In this document: positions 44,641-53,285 of the stretch, one piece after another
Layout of the letters: each line of letters opens with the position of its first letter
Position numbering within the stretch: position 1 is the stretch's first letter
DNA from: an uncultured Porphyromonadaceae bacterium
Lineage (GTDB): Bacteria > Bacteroidota > Bacteroidia > Bacteroidales > Muribaculaceae
DNA: 64,000 nucleotides
Assembly: GCA_902495075.1 (NCBI GenBank)
Contig: CABUVO010000009.1
Location: 1 to 64,000, forward strand
Direction: 5' to 3'
The notes under the pieces: generated by a model
What the model was told of the DNA's origin: nothing
Seen by the model: only the letters and a program-made list of their open reading frames with translations
The model's database searches: none
Made by a program: the position numbers and the translations under genes

Positions 44641-47265
44641 ATGACTCTAAAATCTGTAAATTATGCAATTGTGGCTACCTTAGCATTGGGAGCTCTTTGC
44701 GTGGCGCAACCTGCGGATGCCAAAAAGAAAAAGAAATCAGAACTTCCCAAGGTTGAACTTTCAGCAGCTGCCAAAGACAGCATTGAGTTTCATAAGAAAC
44801 TGAAAGACGCCACCGTGGCAAAGGGTATGTTCAATACATATATTGACAAGAAAGGTAAACTGTTTTTCGAAATTCCTGACTCAATATTAGGGAAGACATA
44901 TATGCTTGTGAACCGTGTGAACTCGTTGTCGCAAACCAACGACTGGGTTGCCGGTCAGGTTGTGTCCTCCCGCCTTATCCGCTTTTCTCGCAATGACAAC
45001 AATCTTTTCATCACTCTTCCGCAGTCTACAAATGTAGTGAATGATGATGATCCAATCCGCGCGTCGTTCGATCTTAATTTTGCTGAGCCGGTGCTCAAGT
45101 CTTTCAAAATTGATCATAAGGGAAACGGCAAGATATATGTTGATGTGACATCATTCTTCGCCGGCAATGAGAAATCAATTTCTCCAATCAAGGAATCCAA
45201 TCCCCTCTCCAAGATGCTTGGTGGCAGAGACGGCATCAAGGGTACATATTATGCGGATGGTTCCGGAATCCTTTCCGCCAAATCATTCCCGCAGAATGTT
45301 GAGGTCAAGAGCCGTCTTGCGTTTACTACCGCTATGGCAGCCAACCCATATACGGTTACAATGTCTCGCAACATTGTTCAGCTCCCTGACGATCCGATGC
45401 CCGTTCGTCTTCATGATAAAAGGGTAGGTTTCTTCTCGGAATATAAGAATCTTTATTCTTCCAAGCTCGACGGCACCAAGACTTATGAGATCATCAACCG
45501 TCATCGTCTTGAACCACGAGATGAGGATCGTGAAGCATATTTCGCAGGTAAGCTTGTGGAGCCTAAAAAGAAAATCGTTTTTTATGTCGACTCTGCATTT
45601 CCCGAGAAATGGCGTCCGGCAGTGAAAGAGGGTATCGAATACTGGAACAAGGCTTTTGAGGCTGCCGGTTTCAAGAATGCTGTCGAAGCCCGCGACTATC
45701 CTAAGGATGATCCGAATTTCGATCCTGACGATATCCGTTATTCCTGCATACGTTATTGCGTTACCCCCACTGCCAATGCAATGGGTCCCTCATATGCCGA
45801 TCCACGCACAGGTGAAATCCTTGGTGCAGACGTGATATGGTATCATAACATCCTCAAGCTTGTTCACAACTGGCGTTTCACCCAGACGGGTGCCGTTGAT
45901 CCCAGAGTCCGCAAACCGGTGTTTGATGATGACGTGATGCATGAGTCTCTTACTTATGTAGCAGCTCACGAGATTGGACACTGCCTCGGTCTGATGCATA
46001 ATATGGGAGCCTCCTATTCTTTCACTCTCGATAATCTCCGTGACCCCGCTTTCACACAGAAGCATGGCACTACTCCCTCCATTATGGACTATGCACGCAA
46101 TAACTTTGTGGCGCAGCCTGGTGACATGGAGCGTGGCGTGCGTCTCACACCTCCCCCTGTCGGTGTGTATGATATCTATGCAATCAACTGGGGTTATCGA
46201 TTGATTCCGGGGGCAGACACTCCCGAAGCTGAGAAACCGACTCTCGACCGCTGGATTGCAGAAAAAGCGGGAGATCCGATGTATGAGTTCGGTGCCCAGC
46301 AGTTCCTTGGTCTCGTTGATCCTACCGATCAGACCGAGGATCTCGGCAATGATCATATCAAAGCCGGCGACATGGCAATATCCAATCTCAAGATCATCAT
46401 GAAAAATCTTGAAGACTGGGCAGCCGAACCCGGAGAAGACTTTGAACCGCTTGCCGACAAATATAAGGCAATGTGTCAGCAGTATCTTCGTCATGTCGGT
46501 CATGTGTATCCTTATATAGGTGGAGTTGAATTCAAGGAGATCCGTCAGGGAGCCAACGACAATGGCGCGCAGCGCAATTTCATTCCCAAGGCAAAACAGC
46601 GCCAGGCAATGAAATGGCTTTTGAACCAGGCGCGCACAAGCGACTGGATGGTTCCCTCCAAACTTCTTGCAAAATTTGAAGAGCCTTATCAGTTCCGTGA
46701 CAAAATGCAGCGTAATATAGTGGCGTGTCTTCTGATCTCCACAAATCTTCAGCGTATCAAAGAGGGTGGAGAGTTTGATCCCAAAGTGAATTATACTCTT
46801 CCGGAGTATATCACCGAGGTTTACGATGGCATTTTCGATGCTACAAAGAAGAACAGGAAGCTTGATGCCACGGAACGCAATATGCAGCAGGCTGCAATCG
46901 AGGTCATGACGACTTATTCAGGTCTCAAGCCCAAAGAGAGCAAATCATCGCGTGGCTTTGCCGATGAGGAATCGCTTTCAGTAGTTGATGAGTTTGCTGA
47001 GGCAATGGCGCTTTCCACAATTCCTGAATTCCCTTGCAGCTTCTCTGCTTGCGAGGCTCATCAGGAAGGTGACAACTCATTCTTCCGTCTGCTTCTCAAC
47101 CAGACACCGCTTCCTACAACGGAGCTTCGTCCGATGATGACATCACTGCTCCGCAAGACTCTTAATCTCTATAAGAGCCGTCGCGCAGCCACTGCCGATG
47201 CTGCAACCCGCGATTTCTATGATTATCAGATTCTCGCGATAGAGCGCACTCTTGAGGGTAAATAG
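44641..47265 (+). CDS. Metzincin zinc protease (DUF5117/DUF5118 type), cassette 1
   Basis: An 874-aa secreted protein with a signal peptide (ending near QPADA) and a Lys-rich stretch. DUF5118/DUF5117-type N-terminal domains span about residues 45-320. The catalytic domain has HEIGHCLGLMH (His443, Glu444, His447, His453), the metzincin zinc site, and a Met-turn SIMDYARNN with Met482. The C-terminal third is helical. It should hydrolyse proteins or peptides at the surface or in the periplasm. The SusC gene starts 43 bp downstream, so protease and importer form one operon. Its paralogue is at 53286. Confidence 0.88.
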   Translation: MTLKSVNYAIVATLALGALCVAQPADAKKKKKSELPKVELSAAAKDSIEFHKKLKDATVAKGMFNTYIDKKGKLFFEIPDSILGKTYMLVNRVNSLSQTNDWVAGQVVSSRLIRFSRNDNNLFITLPQSTNVVNDDDPIRASFDLNFAEPVLKSFKIDHKGNGKIYVDVTSFFAGNEKSISPIKESNPLSKMLGGRDGIKGTYYADGSGILSAKSFPQNVEVKSRLAFTTAMAANPYTVTMSRNIVQLPDDPMPVRLHDKRVGFFSEYKNLYSSKLDGTKTYEIINRHRLEPRDEDREAYFAGKLVEPKKKIVFYVDSAFPEKWRPAVKEGIEYWNKAFEAAGFKNAVEARDYPKDDPNFDPDDIRYSCIRYCVTPTANAMGPSYADPRTGEILGADVIWYHNILKLVHNWRFTQTGAVDPRVRKPVFDDDVMHESLTYVAAHEIGHCLGLMHNMGASYSFTLDNLRDPAFTQKHGTTPSIMDYARNNFVAQPGDMERGVRLTPPPVGVYDIYAINWGYRLIPGADTPEAEKPTLDRWIAEKAGDPMYEFGAQQFLGLVDPTDQTEDLGNDHIKAGDMAISNLKIIMKNLEDWAAEPGEDFEPLADKYKAMCQQYLRHVGHVYPYIGGVEFKEIRQGANDNGAQRNFIPKAKQRQAMKWLLNQARTSDWMVPSKLLAKFEEPYQFRDKMQRNIVACLLISTNLQRIKEGGEFDPKVNYTLPEYITEVYDGIFDATKKNRKLDATERNMQQAAIEVMTTYSGLKPKESKSSRGFADEESLSVVDEFAEAMALSTIPEFPCSFSACEAHQEGDNSFFRLLLNQTPLPTTELRPMMTSLLRKTLNLYKSRRAATADAATRDFYDYQILAIERTLEGK

Positions 47266-47308
47266 TTTAATTGCGTAAGCGCAGTTTATAAGTTTAAAAT
47301 ATATTTAG

Positions 47309-50300
47309 ATGAGATACATACTGTCAATTATATTCCTCTGCCTGGCGACTGTGGCAACATTCGCACAGTCCGGACCCGTCACGGGTATGGTAGTGGATGA
47401 GAAGGGCGAACCCCTGATCGGCGTCACTGTAAAGGTGAGCGGAACCTCCGTTGGAACCTCCACCGACCTTGACGGCAAGTTTTCAATCAATATACCGGCA
47501 AAGAAAAGCCGGATAGATATATCATACGTGGGTTACCGCACTCAGCATCTTGACGTCGTGCCCGGTCAGAAGCTTCAGTCAATAAAGCTTGAGCCAACCG
47601 CCAGTGATATTGATGAGATTGTGGTAATCGGTTATGGCACAGCAAAGAAAAGTTCGCTGACATCATCTGTAGAGGTGATCACAGGCGATGAGCTTACAAA
47701 GATACCGGCGATGAATGTTGACCAGTCGCTTGCCGGCACTATGCCTGGTCTCGGTGTCATGAACACCTCGGGTGACCCATCTTCTGCTAAAGAGGCTTCG
47801 CTTGCCATCCGTGGTAACAGCGGCGAGCCGTTGCTTGTAATCGACGGAGTGCCCCGTCTCGGCACGAACACATCCGATGGAGAGATGCGTCTTTCCGACC
47901 TAAACCCTGATGATATCGAGAGCATTTCCGTATTGAAGGATGCTGCTGCAGCCGCCGTATATGGTGCGCGTGCAGCAAACGGTGTTATCCTTGTGCAGAC
48001 AAAACGCGGTAAAGAGGGTGGTAAGGCGAGAATAAATTTCCGCGGACAGTTCAACTTCCAGGAAGCAACCTATCTTCCAAAATTCCTTGATGCCAACCAG
48101 TTCGCGCAGCTTTATAACCGTTGTGTCGATCAGTCGGACAATTCTTCCTATACCAAGTATGATCTTGATGAGATTGGCAAGAATCCCAATCTTTATGGCA
48201 ATGAGAACATGCTCGACTATCTCGACAAATGGGGACATTCGCAACGTTACACCTTGTCGGTGTCGGGCGGTGTGAAATCGATTCGCTACTTTATCTCCGG
48301 CGGTTACACCAATACCAAGGGTCTTTATTCCAATGTTAGTCGCGACCGTTTCAACTATAATGCCAAAATCGACGCGGATATTCTTAAGGGTTTGTCGTTG
48401 GCAGTGAACTTCAACGGGTCTGTGTCGACCAATAAGAATTCATCTTATACAACCATCGATGCGGCATATTCATATTCTCCGTTGCAGGTGCTCCGTTTCA
48501 CCGATGGCAATCTTGCCTCGATCGATGGCGGCAACCCCCTTATCAATGTGGAGGGTATCGGAGGATATAACAAAGTGAAATCAGATTATCATACACTCGA
48601 TGCTCAGTTGCGTTACAAAATCCCAGGAGTGGATGGATTGCAGGTTTATCTGAAAGGTACTCTTGACCTTAACCATCAGAACACATCAAAATATTCTAAG
48701 CCGGTAGCTCTCTATCTTTATGATGAAGAGACAGGGACCACATCGGTTGACCCTAAGACTGTATATCCTACTGCTAAGATATCGCTTCAAGACAGATGGC
48801 AAACCATTAATAACAAATTGGTTGAGCTTGGTGTCAACTATAATCATACATTTGCGGAGAAACATGAGGTGAGTGGTACACTGGTAGCCAACTATCAGGA
48901 TTACAATAATAAATATATGCAAGGCCTCAATCCAAATCTTCCAGGAGAATATCCGGAAGTGATGGGTTCCACAAGTGCGGGTCAGCTTACAGGATCGGAA
49001 TATTACAGTCAAAGGGCTTCGCTCGTAGGACGTGCAACATATGGTTTTGCATCCCGTTATTTTGCTGAATTCTCCTTCCGTGTGGATGGTTCCACACGTT
49101 TTGCTCCCGGTCATCGCTGGGGGTTCTTCCCCACGGCATCTGCGTCCTGGGTAATCAGTAATGAGAAGTTCTTCGAGAATGTCAACAACAATGTCATTTC
49201 TTTTGCAAAACTTCGTGCATCAGCCGGTATTCTTGGAGATGACGGGGCTCTAGGTGATTACAGTTACCTTAAGCAGTATATATATTCGCCCAACGGAGGT
49301 TATCAGATTGGTGGCAATTTTGCGCCCGGTGTGATTACAGCCACGGGTTCCGTACCCAATGAGAATCTTCAGTGGGGAAAATCCAAAGACTGGAACATCG
49401 GTGTGGATTTGGGATTCTGGAATAACCGTATCAACGCATCTGTTGAATATTACCAGCGTTATCGCACCAATATGATTACCAGCGCTCCGTCATATCTCTT
49501 CCCGCCCTCGGTAGGAACCGGAGGGTCAGTGCCGAGTGTGAATATCGGAAAGATACGCTATCAGGGTGTTGATTTCTCAATCAAGCATCTCAATACGGTT
49601 GGTGACTTTAAATACAGCGTAAGTTTTAACCTGTCGTTCTCCAATAATAAGGTGCTCGACTATGGTGATGAGTCTACTCAGCCCGAGAATTTGCGTCGTG
49701 CCGGCAAGCCGCATCTTGTATGGTCACTTTATGAGGCAGCCGGTCTATTCCAGAGCTACGAGGAGATTGCCGCGTGGCCCGTGGATCAGGACGGACAGGG
49801 CAACGCCACCCTTGCACCCGGTGATATCAAGTATATCGACCAAAACGGTGACAATGTTCTTTCCAACAAAGACCGCGTGTATGTCAAGAATTCTTCCATG
49901 CCTGACATGCATTATGGAATCGGACTGTCGGCATCGTGGAAAGGCATCTATATGAATGCTCAGTTCCAGGGCGTTTCCGGCTATAACCAGAAGATTAATG
50001 AGCTTTATACTCTCGAAAGCCGTTCTTTGCCGCGTTTCCAGGATTACCATCTTACCAATACGTGGACACCTGAGAATCCCGGTGCTGAGTATCCAAGAGT
50101 GAAATTCACTCCGAGCAGCGATAACAACAGACTGGAATCCACATTCTGGGTTCGCAACTGCAGCTTCCTGCGTCTGAAGGCTCTTACTGTCGGTTATCGT
50201 TTCCCCTCTAAAATGCTCCGCAAGGCGCATATCTCCACTCTCGACATTGCATTGCAGGGTGGAAATCTCTTCACGATCTCGTCGCTCCATAACATGGATC

Positions 50301-50365
50301 CCGAGTCGCTTCGTGGTTATCCCCTTTCAAGGACTTATGGTGTAACCCTTAACTTTGGCTTCTAA
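47309..50365 (+). CDS. SusC/RagA-type TonB-dependent outer-membrane transporter, cassette 1
   Basis: A 1018-aa transporter: signal peptide (ending near ATFAQ), a carboxypeptidase-D regulatory-like domain (about 22-105, VVDEKGEPLIGVTVKV...TDLDGKFSI), a TonB-dependent plug (about 108-235, with IDEIVVIGYGTAKKSSLTSS and SVLKDAAAAAVYGARAANGV) and a 22-strand-type barrel ending in a terminal Phe (TLNFGF). There is no STN domain. It forms a lidded importer with the SusD protein whose ATG overlaps its TAA by one base. Next to a protease, peptides are a likelier substrate than glycans (inference, as for RagAB). Confidence 0.95.
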   Translation: MRYILSIIFLCLATVATFAQSGPVTGMVVDEKGEPLIGVTVKVSGTSVGTSTDLDGKFSINIPAKKSRIDISYVGYRTQHLDVVPGQKLQSIKLEPTASDIDEIVVIGYGTAKKSSLTSSVEVITGDELTKIPAMNVDQSLAGTMPGLGVMNTSGDPSSAKEASLAIRGNSGEPLLVIDGVPRLGTNTSDGEMRLSDLNPDDIESISVLKDAAAAAVYGARAANGVILVQTKRGKEGGKARINFRGQFNFQEATYLPKFLDANQFAQLYNRCVDQSDNSSYTKYDLDEIGKNPNLYGNENMLDYLDKWGHSQRYTLSVSGGVKSIRYFISGGYTNTKGLYSNVSRDRFNYNAKIDADILKGLSLAVNFNGSVSTNKNSSYTTIDAAYSYSPLQVLRFTDGNLASIDGGNPLINVEGIGGYNKVKSDYHTLDAQLRYKIPGVDGLQVYLKGTLDLNHQNTSKYSKPVALYLYDEETGTTSVDPKTVYPTAKISLQDRWQTINNKLVELGVNYNHTFAEKHEVSGTLVANYQDYNNKYMQGLNPNLPGEYPEVMGSTSAGQLTGSEYYSQRASLVGRATYGFASRYFAEFSFRVDGSTRFAPGHRWGFFPTASASWVISNEKFFENVNNNVISFAKLRASAGILGDDGALGDYSYLKQYIYSPNGGYQIGGNFAPGVITATGSVPNENLQWGKSKDWNIGVDLGFWNNRINASVEYYQRYRTNMITSAPSYLFPPSVGTGGSVPSVNIGKIRYQGVDFSIKHLNTVGDFKYSVSFNLSFSNNKVLDYGDESTQPENLRRAGKPHLVWSLYEAAGLFQSYEEIAAWPVDQDGQGNATLAPGDIKYIDQNGDNVLSNKDRVYVKNSSMPDMHYGIGLSASWKGIYMNAQFQGVSGYNQKINELYTLESRSLPRFQDYHLTNTWTPENPGAEYPRVKFTPSSDNNRLESTFWVRNCSFLRLKALTVGYRFPSKMLRKAHISTLDIALQGGNLFTISSLHNMDPESLRGYPLSRTYGVTLNFGF

Positions 50366-52137
50366 TGAAATTCAGAAAATTATTATATACGATGCCGCTT
50401 GTGATCGCGGCAACCGGACTAACGGGATGCGACAGCATGTTCCGTGACGCTCCTTTCGATTCTCTCTCCGAGAATATTATCTGGGGAGACCCCCATCTTG
50501 TCGATGAGTATGTGCTTCCATGGTACCGTAGTATGGATTCAGGCTTCAATACTTTTGTGACAACCATTATGCAGGGTTTGGGTACGGAATATGACCCATG
50601 GTATGGTGATCAGTTAACTGTAGGACGCAGTGATTGGTATCAGGCGGATTACGGTAATATACTTAAGAGTTCGCAGCAGAATCTGACACAGCGCGGACGT
50701 TCCATCTGGTCGAGTTGCTATTCTCAAGTCAACAGCATAAACACATTGCTTGAGAATCAAGATAAATTGGCGCCTTCGATCAAAGAGCGTGTGCTCGGTG
50801 AAGCGCATTTCTTCCGTGCTTATTACTATTACAAGATGCTGCGTTATTTTGGTGGCACGATGATTATTACCCGCACGTATGATCCTTTGGTTGATGATGT
50901 TAAATTCCCTCGTGCCTCATACGCTGAGATGGTTGAGTTTATATGCAACGAGGCTGAAGAGGCTGCTAAACATCTTCCACTCTCTAATGCAGCTACAGAT
51001 GTCGGTCGTCCAACCAAAGGTGTGTGCTATATGCTTCGCGCCAAGACATATTTCTGGGCTGCCGGTGAGCATTATCAGAATCAGACCAAGTCATATCTTG
51101 GTTTCCCTGACAATCGCACAGACGAGATGCTTGATCTTGCAGCTGCCGAGTATGATCGCGTAATTGGTACAAAACAATATGATCTCATACCCATTGCCGC
51201 GACTGATCGCGATGGTGTTGTTGCCGAATATCGCAACATCTTCCTAACCAAGAATTCAAAGGAATCTATATGGGAAGTGCAACATGCCGACGACGGTAAC
51301 TTCGATTATGGCAATGGTCATAAACTTGACCGCGATGCATCGGCTCCTTCTTTCGGAGGCACGAATGCAGCATATAATCCCACGCAGAATCATGTGGATG
51401 AATACCGCATGGCAAATGGCAAAAGTATAAAAGATCCTGATTCCGGATATGACAAGAACAACCCGTATGAAGGTCGTGATTTCCGTTTCTATGCCAATAT
51501 CCTTTATGATGGCGCGCAGTGGAAGGGGCACACAATGGATATTCATTACACAATCGTTGATGGTAAGGAAGTTGCAGGGGAAGACCTGACTAAATATGGC
51601 ACTTCTACTACAGCTGCAGTGTCACGTACCGGATATTATATGGCGAAATTCCTTCGTGAAAGCCAGGTTATAGACAATGACGAAACCTATGCCAGCTCGC
51701 AGAATTGTATTCTTTGGCGTTATGCCGAGCTTCTTTTGGATTATGCGGAGATCGAGTACAAACTTAATCGTGGGGATAAGGGACTTGATAAGGTAAACCG
51801 GATCCGTCGACGTGTTCACATGCCGGAACTGACATCCATCACATGGGAAGATATAGAGAATGAGCGTCGTGTAGAGCTTGCTTTTGAGAAGTCTACCTAT
51901 TGGGATCTTCTACGTTGGAATGTGGCGGAACGTCGCATGACGGGAAGTACAAACCCTCTTTTTGGTGTCAAGATTGTTTATAATGCTGACGGCACTAAAA
52001 AGATTACCAATCCGGTTGTGAACGGACGTACAACCAGTGTGCGTTATTTCAGAACATTGCAGTATTATCTCCCGATTGACTGGAGTGACGTGAAGTATCA
52101 CGGATTGGAACAGAATCCGGACTGGATAGAGATGTGA
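50365..52137 (+). CDS. SusD/RagB-type surface lipoprotein, cassette 1
   Basis: A 590-aa lipoprotein with lipobox LTGC (Cys22). It has the SusD fold: RGRSIWSSCYSQVNSINTLLEN near residues 110-135, GEAHFFRAYYYYKMLRYFGG, and the C-terminal RRVELAFEKSTYWDLLRW segment. It caps the SusC barrel and captures substrate. Translational coupling with SusC (TAATG) is clear. It is about as similar to the paralogue at 59214 as expected for an old duplication. Confidence 0.95.
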   Translation: MKFRKLLYTMPLVIAATGLTGCDSMFRDAPFDSLSENIIWGDPHLVDEYVLPWYRSMDSGFNTFVTTIMQGLGTEYDPWYGDQLTVGRSDWYQADYGNILKSSQQNLTQRGRSIWSSCYSQVNSINTLLENQDKLAPSIKERVLGEAHFFRAYYYYKMLRYFGGTMIITRTYDPLVDDVKFPRASYAEMVEFICNEAEEAAKHLPLSNAATDVGRPTKGVCYMLRAKTYFWAAGEHYQNQTKSYLGFPDNRTDEMLDLAAAEYDRVIGTKQYDLIPIAATDRDGVVAEYRNIFLTKNSKESIWEVQHADDGNFDYGNGHKLDRDASAPSFGGTNAAYNPTQNHVDEYRMANGKSIKDPDSGYDKNNPYEGRDFRFYANILYDGAQWKGHTMDIHYTIVDGKEVAGEDLTKYGTSTTAAVSRTGYYMAKFLRESQVIDNDETYASSQNCILWRYAELLLDYAEIEYKLNRGDKGLDKVNRIRRRVHMPELTSITWEDIENERRVELAFEKSTYWDLLRWNVAERRMTGSTNPLFGVKIVYNADGTKKITNPVVNGRTTSVRYFRTLQYYLPIDWSDVKYHGLEQNPDWIEM

Positions 52138-52191
52138 TTTAGTAGGAAGGGAAAAGGGGAAAGGGAATAGGTAAAAGGTAATAGTGAAAAG

Positions 52192-52217
52192 GAATCAGGT
52201 GTTTGAAAGCCTGATTC
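52192..52217 (+). promoter_or_regulatory. Hairpin and purine-word array between SusD and the next gene
   Basis: GAATCAGG (52192-52199) pairs with CCTGATTC (52210-52217). Just upstream, 52141-52191 is an array of AGGGAAAAGGGGAAAGGG-type words. The hairpin could attenuate transcription into the gene at 52256. Confidence 0.4.
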
Positions 52218-52255
52218 TTACAATCCAATAATATAGAAGTCAAAAATATAGAAGT

Positions 52256-53101
52256 ATGAAAAAAGTTTTACTTACATTTGCGGCTTTAGCCGCGTTTTCT
52301 GCAGTGAATGCGCAGCAGACTTATAACTATTTTGATCCTGCTGATTGTGATGCTGATGGATGGCTCTGGTTTAACACACAAGAGAAACTTGATAAATATG
52401 TAGGTTGGGGAGATCCTTTCGATACAACTAAGAATCCGAAAATAATGCTCCAGGCTGCCGAACATGGCGATTATGCAGAGCCGACTTTAGATCCTACACT
52501 TCAAGGATACAACGCTGACCGCGTTCAGGGTGGAGAGGGTAGCTGGACCGGAGGTATTATCCTTCCTGGAAGTTCAACTGCGAATGGTTCAGATAATCCC
52601 AATGGTGCCGGTATTCTACTACAGCTGCCAGATTGTGCCTATTTCGGTCTTAAGCTGTCCACAGAATCGGAATACATTTGTGTAGGTCTTAAAGGAGGCA
52701 AAGGATGGCTTGAGGGTGTTGACCTTGCGCTTATTCAGACCTATCTGAGAATGGGTGCGTTCGTGAACAGACCATTGGCATCTGTCCCTCAATTCACATG
52801 GGAAAATATTCAGAATGTGGAGAATGCGAATACCAATCTTAAGCTTGCTTCTCCGCTTGGTGAAAAGGTGACAGCCCAGGTGCGTAACAATAGAGGTGAT
52901 GATCTGTATGTTCAGGGTATAAAAATTCTGACATATACCGATAACGGATATGCCGGTGGTTCCGGTGTTGCCGGAATCGAGGCTGACGAAAACGCTCATG
53001 TTGAGTTCTTCAACATGCAGGGTATGAAGGTGAGCGGTAACGAGCCTGGTATGTATATCCGTCGTCAAGGCTCCAAAACAGCAAAAGTTATTGTCAAATA
53101 A
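52256..53101 (+). CDS. Small secreted protein with DPADCDADG N-terminus and shared tail, cassette 1
   Basis: A 281-aa secreted protein of unknown function. After the signal peptide (ending near AVNAQ) comes TYNYFDPADCDADGWLWF, then EKLDKYVGWG. A beta-rich middle follows (GGIILPGSS, GILLQLPDC, YVQGIKILTYTDNG). The final 45 residues are the shared tail (VAGIEADENA, FFNMQG, EPGMYIRRQG). The same N-terminal motif and tail occur in the paralogue at 61074. It follows SusD in both cassettes, so it is likely an accessory surface binding protein, or a displayed pectate-lyase-like jelly roll. I cannot name the family. Confidence 0.8.
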   Translation: MKKVLLTFAALAAFSAVNAQQTYNYFDPADCDADGWLWFNTQEKLDKYVGWGDPFDTTKNPKIMLQAAEHGDYAEPTLDPTLQGYNADRVQGGEGSWTGGIILPGSSTANGSDNPNGAGILLQLPDCAYFGLKLSTESEYICVGLKGGKGWLEGVDLALIQTYLRMGAFVNRPLASVPQFTWENIQNVENANTNLKLASPLGEKVTAQVRNNRGDDLYVQGIKILTYTDNGYAGGSGVAGIEADENAHVEFFNMQGMKVSGNEPGMYIRRQGSKTAKVIVK

Positions 53102-53114
53102 CTTCTGCGACTGT

Positions 53115-53234
53115 CCTCGAAGAGGGCATTTGGTTATAACCCCGCATCGGCGGGAAGCTCTTGAAAGGAGCTTACACGCCGGTGTGGGGTGGAGACCCAA
53201 AGAAACACTGCGGCCTCGAAGAGGTCGAATGATA
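53115..53234 (+). repeat. ~120-bp structured element, copy 2
   Basis: 5' mini-hairpin CCTC-GAA-GAGG (53115-53125). The central stem pairs ACCCCGCATCGGCG (53139-53152) with CGCCGGTGTGGGGT (53177-53190) and is capped by AAGCTC (53155-53160) with GAGCTT (53168-53173). The 3' mini-hairpin is CCTC-GAA-GAGG (53214-53224). It starts 13 bp after the cassette-1 accessory gene and ends 52 bp before the cassette-2 protease. Confidence 0.8.
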
Positions 53235-53285
53235 TACGAATATAACCTTATCTAAGATTCCATAAAACACCACATTCGAACTACA

